A stretch of 42,035 nt of DNA, taken from the NCBI GenBank assembly GCA_019752535.1, contig JAIEMA010000014.1, positions 1 to 42,035 on the forward strand, in the 5' to 3' direction. Below are positions 32,372 to 40,379 of this stretch, piece after piece. The stretch comes from Bacteriovoracaceae bacterium (GTDB lineage: Bacteria > Bdellovibrionota > Bacteriovoracia > Bacteriovoracales > Bacteriovoracaceae). The notes under the pieces are model-generated. The model had not been told where the DNA came from. It saw only the letters and a list, made by a program, of their open reading frames with translations, and did not search any database. The stretch's first letter is position 1, and every line of letters begins with the position of its first letter. The position numbers and the translations under genes are program-made.

Positions 32372-32399
32372 GGGGCCACTTGTTGGCCCCTTCTTTTTT
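32372..32399 (+). terminator. recA terminator and recA-recX attenuator
   Basis: GGGGCCA / TGGCCCC (7-bp stem, 5-nt loop) is followed by TTCTTTTTT. The recX ATG comes immediately after this T-run at 32400, so recX can only be expressed by read-through or from an internal start. Confidence 0.92.
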
Positions 32400-32915
32400 A
32401 TGCAAGAACACTATCAGAAATTTGAAAAACCAAAGCCAAAATCAACAGCGTACCAATACGCTCTCTACTTACTTTCAGGTCAGGATTATTCTGCTTTTAA
32501 ATTAAAGCAAAAATTAAAACTGAAGGGTTATGAGGTTGATGAAATTGAGACCACACTCTCCCTCCTTATCGAGAAAAATTACCTAAGAGAGAGTGAATAC
32601 AAAAGACTTCTTGCAAAGCGTTGGATTAGTAAGGGCTATTCGGATCAAATGATCAAGCGTCGTGGTGAACAGGAAGCGCTGACCTTTGATTCTGAAGAAC
32701 TCAAGGATTGGCGAAATGAGTCAGGATCTCAATCTGAAGATGTCATTGAAAAGCTGGTTCAAAAAAAGCTACGGGGACAAACAATCCCCAGTGATCGTTT
32801 AGCTCAGCAAAAATTGCGCGATAAAGTCACTCGTTTTTTGCTTTCCAAGGGTTATGGATTTGATGAAATTAAACGTGCTGTCCAATTAGCACTTAAACCT
32901 GAATCTCACGATTAA
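32400..32915 (+). CDS. recX: RecA regulator RecX
   Basis: A 171-aa RecX-type protein that blocks RecA filament growth. It is built of tandem three-helix repeats: YQYALYLLSGQDYSAFKLKQKLKLKGY, EIETTLSLLIEKNYLRESEY and the final KVTRFLLSKGYGFDEIKRAV. The position between recA and alaS supports the call. ATG 32400 touches the recA terminator T-run and no Shine-Dalgarno is present, because the terminator stem occupies that place. Low expression through read-through is the expected outcome. Confidence 0.88.
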   Translation: MQEHYQKFEKPKPKSTAYQYALYLLSGQDYSAFKLKQKLKLKGYEVDEIETTLSLLIEKNYLRESEYKRLLAKRWISKGYSDQMIKRRGEQEALTFDSEELKDWRNESGSQSEDVIEKLVQKKLRGQTIPSDRLAQQKLRDKVTRFLLSKGYGFDEIKRAVQLALKPESHD

Positions 32916-33005
32916 TACACGCTGCGCAATACCTTCTAAAATTCTCATTAGTCTCTGCCATTAGGTCGTGCTATTTTTGAGCCTTAATTTTAGTGAGGTT
33001 CATTC

Positions 33006-35615
33006 ATGCGCGCTCAAGAAATTCGCAACATATTTTCAGACTATTTCCGCCGCCAAGGCCATGACAAACACAAGTCTTCATCGCTTGTTCCACACAACGA
33101 TAATACTTTGCTTTTTGCTAACGCTGGAATGAATCAGTTTAAAGATTTCTTTACTGGCAAAGCTGTCCCCTCTAATCGCAGAGCCGTCACGATTCAAAAA
33201 TGTGTGCGCGCTGGTGGAAAACATAACGATCTAGAAAACGTCGGTTTCACAGCAAGACATCACACCTATTTCGAAATGATGGGTAACTTTAGTTTCGGTG
33301 ATTATTTTAAAAAAGATGCCATTAAATTCGCTTGGGAACTACTTACTGTTGAGCTAAAAATTCCAAAAGAGAAATTAAGAGTTACTGTGCATGAGAGTGA
33401 TGATGAAGCACTCATGATTTGGCACAAAGAGATGGGTGTTCCCCTTGAATGGATTTATAAGCTTGGAGATAAGTCGAACTTTTGGGAAATGGGTGATGTC
33501 GGCCCTTGTGGCCCATGTACTGAAATTTTCTTCGATCACGGTGAAGCGAAATCCACAGGAACACCAGCGGGATGCCAAGAGATTGATGATGAGGGACGCT
33601 TTGTTGAAATTTGGAACTTGGTGTTCATGCAGTTTGAAAAATATCGCGAAGGCGATGAGATTAAGCGCAAACCATTGCCAAAGCCTTCAGTCGACACTGG
33701 TGGTGGCCTAGAGAGATTTGCAGCAGCTCTTCAAGGTAAATATTTTAATTACGACACTGACCTCTTTGAACCGATTATGAATTCAATCGGAAAGCTTTCA
33801 GGAAAGAATTATTACACGACTAAAAGCGAAGATGAAAAATCTTCCTTTAGAGTGGTGGCCGATCACATTCGCTCAAGCACAATGCTCATCACAGATGGAG
33901 TCATTCCATCAAATGATGGACGAGGCTATGTATTACGTCGAATCATTCGCAGAGCTGTTCGCCATCTTGAGCTCTTAGGAATTAAAGAGATTAGTTTTTA
34001 TAAACTAGTTCCCTCTGTTTTTGAAAGTTTAGGACAAGAGTATCCTGATAATGCGTCTAATGCCGCCTTAGCTGAGAAATTACTAAAATTAGAAGAAGAA
34101 AAATTCCGCAAAACTTTGAGTACTGGCCTTGAACTTATTAAGACTGAGCTCGCTGCTCTAAAGCCTGGGCAAGCCTTTTCGGGGGATGTTGCTTTCCGAC
34201 TCTATGACACATTCGGATTTCCACTAGATTTGACTGAAGTGATTTTAAGAGAAAAAAATCTCACGCTTGATACCAAAGCTTTTGATGAGGCCATGGCCAA
34301 GCAGCGCGAACTCTCAAAGAAAGGCGGAAAGTTTAAGGTTCAAGAAGACAACTTAAAGCTGTTCTATTCAATCAAAGAGAAAAACGGTGAAACTCAATTC
34401 ACCGGTTATACAGAAACAAGTTCCAAGGCAAAGCTCATCGCCAAAGAAGAAATCAACGGCGTCTATCATCTCATCTTTGATCGCACTCCTTTCTATGGAG
34501 AGGGCGGAGGACAAGTTGGGGATACCGGAGAGGTCTTTGGTAAAGAAGGGAAACTTGCGACGATCACTGATACCCAAAAGCCCGTTGATGGCTTACACGA
34601 TCATCTCTCTGAGGATGCTGATGCCTTGGAGCTAGGTGGTGAGTATGAATTGAAAGTGAATCGTGAGCTCAGAGAGCTAACGAAGAGAAATCACTCGGCC
34701 ACCCATTTATTACAATCAGCGCTTATTAAAGTCTTGGGCTCCCATATTAAACAAGCTGGCTCAAGCGTGGGGCCAGATCGTCTTCGCTTTGATTTCACTC
34801 ACAATGAAGCTCTCAAGCCAAGTGAGATCACTCAAGTAGAAGAACTGGTTAATCAAGCGATCTCTCGTCGTCTGACTGTCAATGCAGATGTCATGAGCAA
34901 AGATCAAGCCACTCAAAAAGGGGCCATGGCCCTTTTTGGAGAAAAGTATGGTGACCAGGTAAGAGTTCTCACCATGGGAGATTTCTCGATTGAACTTTGT
35001 GGAGGGACACATGTTTCCAATACAGGTGATATTGGTGCGTTTAAAATTGTTGTAGAAACCTCTCTTGCCAGTGGAGTGAGACGAATTGAAGCGATCACCT
35101 CAACCACTGCTATGGAATGGCTTCTTAAGCGTTCATCTCTTCTCTCAGAGCTTGAAAAAGAATTTGGGGCCAAAGAGGAGAAAGTTCTTGAGAAGATTTC
35201 TGCTCTCCAGCTAGAAAACAAAAATAAAGCAAAAATGATTGAGCAGTTGCAAGAACAAGCCATGGCAGCCAGTGTAGGCAATCTCTTTAAGCCATCTGGC
35301 AAAATTGGGACTTGTGAGTTCTATATGGCCGATGCGTCTTCTCAAGACGTTTCAGGCTTGAAGAAGCTGGCAGATCTCTTTAGTGACAAATACTCATCTG
35401 GAATTGCTCTCATTACTCATACGGATGGCGAGAGAACGACCGTCGTTCTTAAATCACCTAGAGATTCTAAAGAATTTGATTGTGGAAAGACTCTTAAAGA
35501 ACTCCTTCCTTTAATGGAAGGACGAGGTGGAGGAAAACCCGATATGGCCCAAGGTTCAGGACTTTCTTCAAAATCAGCTCTATTTATCACAGCAATCAAA
35601 AAGATGGTGAAGTAA
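33006..35615 (+). CDS. alaS: Alanyl-tRNA synthetase
   Basis: A full-length (869 aa) class II synthetase that charges tRNA-Ala. The catalytic domain has the motif 1 region NAGMNQFKDFF and motif 2 (CVRAGGKHNDLENVG, ARHHTYFEMMGNFSFGDYF). The editing domain has the zinc ligands H563-SAT-H567 and C665-GGT-H669. The C-terminal oligomerisation and tRNA-binding domain follows a coiled coil (KEEKVLEKISALQLENKNKA). ATG 33006 has GTGAGG upstream. Confidence 0.97.
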   Translation: MRAQEIRNIFSDYFRRQGHDKHKSSSLVPHNDNTLLFANAGMNQFKDFFTGKAVPSNRRAVTIQKCVRAGGKHNDLENVGFTARHHTYFEMMGNFSFGDYFKKDAIKFAWELLTVELKIPKEKLRVTVHESDDEALMIWHKEMGVPLEWIYKLGDKSNFWEMGDVGPCGPCTEIFFDHGEAKSTGTPAGCQEIDDEGRFVEIWNLVFMQFEKYREGDEIKRKPLPKPSVDTGGGLERFAAALQGKYFNYDTDLFEPIMNSIGKLSGKNYYTTKSEDEKSSFRVVADHIRSSTMLITDGVIPSNDGRGYVLRRIIRRAVRHLELLGIKEISFYKLVPSVFESLGQEYPDNASNAALAEKLLKLEEEKFRKTLSTGLELIKTELAALKPGQAFSGDVAFRLYDTFGFPLDLTEVILREKNLTLDTKAFDEAMAKQRELSKKGGKFKVQEDNLKLFYSIKEKNGETQFTGYTETSSKAKLIAKEEINGVYHLIFDRTPFYGEGGGQVGDTGEVFGKEGKLATITDTQKPVDGLHDHLSEDADALELGGEYELKVNRELRELTKRNHSATHLLQSALIKVLGSHIKQAGSSVGPDRLRFDFTHNEALKPSEITQVEELVNQAISRRLTVNADVMSKDQATQKGAMALFGEKYGDQVRVLTMGDFSIELCGGTHVSNTGDIGAFKIVVETSLASGVRRIEAITSTTAMEWLLKRSSLLSELEKEFGAKEEKVLEKISALQLENKNKAKMIEQLQEQAMAASVGNLFKPSGKIGTCEFYMADASSQDVSGLKKLADLFSDKYSSGIALITHTDGERTTVVLKSPRDSKEFDCGKTLKELLPLMEGRGGGKPDMAQGSGLSSKSALFITAIKKMVK

Positions 35616-37339
35616 TGAAATTCTTAAGTCTCATATTATTTTTCGTTCTGATCCAATCCTGCACGAGTAAAAAAGAATCAAGTGCCAAAGAGCTCTTCAT
35701 TTCAATCGGTGCGGAAATATCAACACTTGACCCTGCGACCTGTTATGACACTGTTTGCAGTGCGATCATATCGAACTCCTATGAGACTCTTTATGAGTAT
35801 GAATATCTCAAACGTCCTTATCAGCTTAGACCTCTCATCGCTGAAGATATGCCTCAGATTGAAGAAGGCGGAAAAAAAATAACAATTAAAATCAAAAAAG
35901 GTATCCCCTATCACCCACAAGATTTTTTACCAAAAGATCGCCATGTGACAGCACAAGACTTTATTGTTGCGATCAAGAGACAAGCTTTTATTCCTACTCA
36001 GGGCAAGGGTTGGTGGCTTTTTGAAAATAAAATAGTGGGACTTGATCAGTGGAGAAAAAAAGTAGGATCGAATTTTGAATCGATTCTTACGACTGATATT
36101 GAAGGCCTTAAAGCTATTGATGACAACACACTCGTCATTAAATTGGTCCGTCCCTTTCCTCAACTTCAATTCGCTCTGGCCATGACATTCACTTCTCCTA
36201 TTCCTGCAGAAGCGCTATTGCATAGTAAAAATGATTTGAACCTCTATATGGTCGCCACAGGCCCTTTCATTCTCAAAGACTATAATCCAAATCAACAAGC
36301 GATTTTTGATAAAAACCCTGCCTACCACACCAGTGTCTACCCTACACAAGGCGATCGCTTTGCAAATGAGCAGGGCCTCCTCAAAGATGCGGGCAAGAGT
36401 CTTCCCTTTGTTGAGAAGCTTTCAATTGTTGTCATGAAAGAGCAGCAGACAAGCTGGCTCAATTTCATGAGTGGAAAAATTGATCTGCTCACACTAACAA
36501 AAGATTATTACCAAGCCGCCTTGGGGCCTGACGGAAAACTACTTCCAGAGTTGGTTAAAAAGAAAATTCAAATGCAAGTCGCCCCAACGCTCATCTATTG
36601 GTGGCTTTCATTTAATATGAAAGATCCAGTCGTAGGGAAGAACTTAACATTGAGACAAGCCATTGCTTATGGTGTTGATACTGAAAAATTTGTAAAGCTA
36701 TTCACTAGCAACGTGGGACAAAAAGCCAATTCAATTTATCCACCGGGTATCCCAGGTTATAATCCCTCAGCCGAGCTACCGTATAAGTACGATCTGAAAA
36801 AGGCTAAAGAGTTATTGGCCAAGGCCGGTTATCCTGAAGGCAAAGGCTTAGCGGAAATCACATTTGATGTACGAGGTAACTCAACTCTTCACCGCCAGAT
36901 TGCAGAGTTCGTTGTGCAGGAGCTCCAGGCGATTGGGATTAAATCCAAAGCAAGCTTAAATACATTCCCAGTGTTTCTTGAAAGGTCTCGTCGTGGAGAA
37001 CTCCAATTCTGGAATGGTGGCTGGGTTCTTGATTATCCTGATGCTGAAAACATTATTCAGCTGTTAACTTCTGATAATTTTCCTCCAGGTCCAAATTACG
37101 CTCACTACTCTAATAAAAAAGTGGACCAACTTTTCGAAAAAATTCGTTACCTAGAAGATTCCCCTGAGAAATTTAAGCTCATGGAAGAAGTAGAAAATGA
37201 AGTAAACAGAGATCTGCCTTGGGTCATGCTTTATTACACTAGAAACTACATTCTCTCTCAGTCCAAGGTAGGGAATTTTAGATATTCAGACATCATTGCT
37301 AATAATAACAAATATATCAAAATAGTTGACCAACCTTAG
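35615..37339 (+). CDS. OppA-type peptide-binding lipoprotein
   Basis: A 574-aa family 5 solute-binding protein. The lipobox LIQS|C16 shows it is a lipoprotein. The body has the SBP_bac_5 hallmarks: ISTLDPATCYDT, SYETLYEYEY, then KIKKGIPYHP and HVTAQDFIVAIKRQ, and a C-terminal DYPDAENIIQLL with QLFEKIRYLEDSPEK. It would capture oligopeptides in the periplasm for an Opp/Dpp-type ABC transporter. No permease or ATPase genes are here, so the partner transporter is encoded elsewhere. The ATG overlaps the alaS stop (TAATG), so it is coupled to alaS, an unusual neighbour. For a predator, peptide uptake is a natural role. Confidence 0.93.
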   Translation: MKFLSLILFFVLIQSCTSKKESSAKELFISIGAEISTLDPATCYDTVCSAIISNSYETLYEYEYLKRPYQLRPLIAEDMPQIEEGGKKITIKIKKGIPYHPQDFLPKDRHVTAQDFIVAIKRQAFIPTQGKGWWLFENKIVGLDQWRKKVGSNFESILTTDIEGLKAIDDNTLVIKLVRPFPQLQFALAMTFTSPIPAEALLHSKNDLNLYMVATGPFILKDYNPNQQAIFDKNPAYHTSVYPTQGDRFANEQGLLKDAGKSLPFVEKLSIVVMKEQQTSWLNFMSGKIDLLTLTKDYYQAALGPDGKLLPELVKKKIQMQVAPTLIYWWLSFNMKDPVVGKNLTLRQAIAYGVDTEKFVKLFTSNVGQKANSIYPPGIPGYNPSAELPYKYDLKKAKELLAKAGYPEGKGLAEITFDVRGNSTLHRQIAEFVVQELQAIGIKSKASLNTFPVFLERSRRGELQFWNGGWVLDYPDAENIIQLLTSDNFPPGPNYAHYSNKKVDQLFEKIRYLEDSPEKFKLMEEVENEVNRDLPWVMLYYTRNYILSQSKVGNFRYSDIIANNNKYIKIVDQP

Positions 37340-37352
37340 CGGTTTTCAGTCT

Positions 37353-37416
37353 CACCTTGCAGCTCAGGTTTCGGAAAGTTTTGCCGAAAAGCCATCAAGA
37401 ACCTCCCTGCAAGGTG
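37353..37416 (+). promoter_or_regulatory. Leader stem-loop covering the ribosome-binding site of the FlgT-like gene
   Basis: A perfect 10-bp inverted repeat (CACCTTGCAG 37353-37362, CTGCAAGGTG 37407-37416) brackets an inner hairpin GGTTTCGG (37367-37374) / CCGAAAAGCC (37384-37393). The 3' arm contains the AGGTGG ribosome-binding site (37412-37417) of the gene starting at 37422. No T-run follows, so it is not a terminator. It looks like a translational control element such as an RNA thermometer or ligand-sensing leader, although no known riboswitch class was recognised. Confidence 0.6.
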
Positions 37417-37421
37417 GATAT

Positions 37422-37811
37422 ATGAAGACAGCTTTTACCATTCTCACCATACTTTTTGCCCTTCACGCGCAGTCAGTCTCAGCGCGAACCTATATGATTT
37501 TCAGTGTGGCCATGGATCTTCCAATGGGTGAAGAAAATGAAGTTTTAAAGAAAAACTTCTATGTAAACATTGGCACTAATCAGGGAGTAAAAAAGGGAAC
37601 ACTACTCGATGTCTTTCGAGTGATTTCCGTCCTCGACCCCTATGACAATAGAAAGCGTGTAAATTATAGAGTCAAAATTGGTGAATTAAAGGTCCTAGAA
37701 GCCAATGAAGATGCAGCGATCTCAGTGTTTCATAAAAATAAAGCCGATGTTCCCGTTTTAGACTTAGATAAGTTCATTGTCGGTGATCATGTGGCCGTCA
37801 ACGTCGACTAG
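37422..37811 (+). CDS. Exported protein with FlgT C-terminal-like domain
   Basis: A 129-aa exported protein (signal peptide MKTAFTILTILFALHAQSVSA). Its mature part resembles the small beta-barrel-like C-terminal domain of flagellar protein FlgT: FYVNIGTNQGVKKGTLLDVFRV, then YRVKIGELKVLEANEDAAISVF and IVGDHVAV. FlgT belongs to the flagellar H-ring of Vibrio; here the domain stands alone, so a role in flagella or envelope is only suggested. I chose ATG 37422, with AGGTGG five bases upstream; the longer frame from 37326 has no signal peptide at its start. The ribosome-binding site is buried in a stem-loop. Confidence 0.78.
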   Translation: MKTAFTILTILFALHAQSVSARTYMIFSVAMDLPMGEENEVLKKNFYVNIGTNQGVKKGTLLDVFRVISVLDPYDNRKRVNYRVKIGELKVLEANEDAAISVFHKNKADVPVLDLDKFIVGDHVAVNVD

Positions 37812-37820
37812 TTCCCTCGT

Positions 37821-38054
37821 TCAAATTCTTTTAACCTTAAGTGCTCTTCCAAAGAGCACTTTTTTATTAATTTCAACTGCGTTAAGATAAATCAAATACC
37901 CCTCTCCCTTGATCCACTTAATCCCATCCGGCGCCCATATATCCAGGGATCGAATTTCACTGCCAAGATAATATCCATGAAAGTTAAATTCTGCCCTTTG
38001 TGACTCTTGTGATTTAACCTTGCTACAATAAGAGATAACTATAATTGATTTCAT
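37821..38054 (-). CDS. Small hypothetical protein, 77 aa
   Basis: A minus-strand ORF (ATG 38054) in a 360-base gap otherwise without a gene. The product looks protein-like: short beta-rich stretches such as EFNFHGYYLGSEIRSLDIW, GIKWIKGEGYLIYLN and VLFGRALKVKRI, with a balanced composition. No signal peptide, no recognised family, and no strong ribosome-binding site. Its 3' end encodes VLFGRALK across the stem of the terminator that serves the opposite-strand gene. Considered probable rather than certain. Confidence 0.5.
   Translation of the reverse strand: MKSIIVISYCSKVKSQESQRAEFNFHGYYLGSEIRSLDIWAPDGIKWIKGEGYLIYLNAVEINKKVLFGRALKVKRI
37839..37865 (+). terminator. Intrinsic terminator after the FlgT-like gene
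   Basis: A perfect 10-bp stem AAGTGCTCTT / AAGAGCACTT with a 3-nt loop is followed by TTTT, 27 bases past the stop. Confidence 0.88.
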
Positions 38055-38171
38055 TGGTGCTATTTGTGCAAATTTTTAGCCCAACAAGTGTTGTGACAAG
38101 ACATTGAATTAATTAAAATTATTTTTACGACTCGATTTTATTTTCCTGTCGATGGTTCAAAAAGGGATGCG

Positions 38172-39986
38172 ATGAAAGAGAATTCACTGGGACGCTTATT
38201 ACTAAAAAGAGTGCAACTTTCAGCAGATCATAATGCTATTGGCTGGATTGAATCACACGAAGTAAAAAGTTTAAGCTTTAAAGCCTACAAAATTCAAATT
38301 GAGCAACTTGCACTTGCTCTTCAAAAACATGGGTTAGTTGTCGGTGATAGAGTTGCTATCCTGGCCCAGACTTCAAAAGAGTGGCACTTTCTCGACATGG
38401 CCGTAATGTGCTCTCGAGGAGTAGTTGTTCCAATTTATCCAAGCTATCTCGGTCATGAAATCAAATATATTTTCAATCATTCAGAATCAAAAATTTTGGT
38501 TATCGAAAATGACTCACAATTTGAAAAGCTCGCTTCACTCTTAGGTGAGATGCCTCAACTGCGACTCATTGTCGCTCTCAATGAACTTAACGAAGAAAAT
38601 AAAAAGAAATTTAGAAATCATATAACTTACATAACATTCAAAGACCTTCTTCGCGAAGGACAAGAAGAACTCAAAACACATCCTGACCAATTTGAGGAAG
38701 GTATCAAGCAGCAAAAACCTGAAGAGGTGGCCTCAATTGTTTATACATCTGGAACAACAGGTGAGCCCAAGGGAGCAGTCATTACTCATTCAGGCTTTAC
38801 CGCGATGTTAGATAATGTGAACAGCTTTATTAAGGGAGCATTTGGACCCAATGATCGTACACTTACTTTCCTTCCTCTCTCTCACGTCCTAGGTCGATGC
38901 GATTCTCTTCTCCCTCTAATTTTCGGATGGGAAACTGTTTATGCTGAAGGCTTAGATAAAATCACAGACAATCTTCAGCTGGTCAAACCTACTCTTATGA
39001 TGGCTGTCCCTAGAATTTTTGAAAAAATTTATGCAAAAATTAATGACCAAGTTTCACACTCTCCACTCTGGAAACAACAAGCTTTCAAATTAGCCGTCCA
39101 AGCCGGAGAAATATATTTTTCTAAAATTGATTCTGATCGCTCTCCAGGAGCTGGAGAACTTCTGGCCTATAAAGCCGCACAAAAAGTTGTATTCGCTCAA
39201 ATCTATCAAAAGTTTGGTGGAAAAATTCGCTATTTTGTCTCTGGTGGCGCTCCCCTTTCTCCAGACATCATTCGATTCCTTCGCTACGCCAACCTCACGG
39301 TACTCGAGGGTTACGGACTTACCGAAACGATTGCTCCCTGTGCTCTTAATCCCCTCATTCGGCAGGTTCCCGGTACAGTTGGTAAACCGATGGGAGATGT
39401 TGAGTTTCGATTTGCAGAAGATGGTGAAATTTTGATTAAAACTCAGGCCATGTTTAAAGAATATTATCAAAATCCAGAAGCCACCAAAGAAGCATTTACA
39501 GAAGATGGATGGTTTAGAAGCGGAGATATTGGCCATTTCACTGTTGATGGTTATCTTCAGATTACAGATCGAAAAAAAGATCTCATCATCACCAGTGGTG
39601 GAAAAAATGTGGCCCCTCAAAAAATTGAAAACATGCTCAAGTCTCAAAAATGGATCTCTCATGCAGTCGTGATTGGAGATAAGAGAAAATTTCTCACGGC
39701 CATTATTGGAATCGAAAAAGAGCGCTTTCAAGGGCAACTTGAATCAATGGGACTAAGCCCAGATTGCTCCCTTGAAGAGCTTGCAGGCCACCCTAAGGTC
39801 CACGAGCTCATTCAATCCGATATTGATGCTGTAAACCAGGATTTGGCCCAATATGAGACGATTAAGCGCTTTAATGTTTCGAGTCATGAGTTTTCTACCG
39901 CAAATTTCCTGACTCCAAGCCTTAAAATTAAGCGAAAACTGGTGACCCAGCACTATGTCAAAGAAATTGAAGCAATGTATCAATAG
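38172..39986 (+). CDS. Long-chain acyl-CoA synthetase (AMP-forming)
   Basis: A 604-aa adenylate-forming enzyme of the long-chain acyl-CoA synthetase (FadD15-like) type. It activates fatty acids to acyl-CoA through an acyl-AMP intermediate. Motifs: YTSGTTGEPKG at 191-201 (P-loop-like), YGLTET for adenine binding, WFRSGDIGHF (A7) and ITDRKKDLIITSGGKNV with the C-terminal catalytic lysine near the KLK/KIKRK end. The start ATG 38172 follows AGGGATG. It is a single gene followed by rpoZ. No transporter or beta-oxidation genes lie nearby. In a predator it would help use fatty acids from prey. Confidence 0.93.
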   Translation: MKENSLGRLLLKRVQLSADHNAIGWIESHEVKSLSFKAYKIQIEQLALALQKHGLVVGDRVAILAQTSKEWHFLDMAVMCSRGVVVPIYPSYLGHEIKYIFNHSESKILVIENDSQFEKLASLLGEMPQLRLIVALNELNEENKKKFRNHITYITFKDLLREGQEELKTHPDQFEEGIKQQKPEEVASIVYTSGTTGEPKGAVITHSGFTAMLDNVNSFIKGAFGPNDRTLTFLPLSHVLGRCDSLLPLIFGWETVYAEGLDKITDNLQLVKPTLMMAVPRIFEKIYAKINDQVSHSPLWKQQAFKLAVQAGEIYFSKIDSDRSPGAGELLAYKAAQKVVFAQIYQKFGGKIRYFVSGGAPLSPDIIRFLRYANLTVLEGYGLTETIAPCALNPLIRQVPGTVGKPMGDVEFRFAEDGEILIKTQAMFKEYYQNPEATKEAFTEDGWFRSGDIGHFTVDGYLQITDRKKDLIITSGGKNVAPQKIENMLKSQKWISHAVVIGDKRKFLTAIIGIEKERFQGQLESMGLSPDCSLEELAGHPKVHELIQSDIDAVNQDLAQYETIKRFNVSSHEFSTANFLTPSLKIKRKLVTQHYVKEIEAMYQ

Positions 39987-39992
39987 TTTCTT

Positions 39993-40021
39993 TTGACAAG
40001 CGCTTATAACCCCTCTAAAAA
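39993..40021 (+). promoter_or_regulatory. Sigma-70 promoter of rpoZ
   Basis: A perfect -35 TTGACA (39993-39998), a 17-base spacer and a -10-like TAAAAA (40016-40021) start transcription near 40029, just before the rpoZ ribosome-binding site. It lies six bases after the acyl-CoA synthetase stop. Confidence 0.65.
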
Positions 40022-40051
40022 TGAGGTTTCATTCTAAATCGGAGAAATCCT

Positions 40052-40264
40052 ATGGCCCGCGTAACCGTCGAAGATTGCCTAGAGCAAGTTGAGAATCGCT
40101 ATGAGCTCGTTCATTTAACTGCAAAGCGTGTAAAGCAGCTTCGTGAAGGTCAAGACCCTGAAGTAAAGTCACGTAACAAAGAAATCGTGACAGCCCTTCG
40201 TGAGATCGCTGCTGGTAAGGTTAAGCACGTAATGCAAGCTGAGTACGATTCAGACGAATTCTAG
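40052..40264 (+). CDS. rpoZ: RNA polymerase omega subunit
   Basis: A 70-aa omega subunit that binds beta' and helps RNA polymerase assembly. It has the family pattern [20 protein letters not shown], then [12 protein letters not shown] and [16 protein letters not shown], and is close to the usual size. CGGAG lies seven bases before ATG 40052. It has its own promoter and terminator and so is a single-gene unit. In many bacteria omega also mediates ppGpp effects, but here rpoZ is not adjacent to spoT. Confidence 0.96.
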   Translation: MARVTVEDCLEQVENRYELVHLTAKRVKQLREGQDPEVKSRNKEIVTALREIAAGKVKHVMQAEYDSDEF

Positions 40265-40291
40265 ATTCCGACCATAAACTTAGATTTATTC

Positions 40292-40320
40292 AAAAAAGCC
40301 CCTAAATAAGGGGCTTTTTT
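40292..40320 (+). terminator. Bidirectional terminator after rpoZ
   Basis: The stem GCCCC / GGGGC (7-nt loop) is flanked by AAAAAA on the left and TTTTTT on the right, so it can also extend as an A-T stem and act on both strands. Confidence 0.9.
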
Positions 40321-40379
40321 GTGTGTATTTTTTTCAATTTATCACTCTCAAAAAATCCTCGAGCTATATTCCCTGTCCT

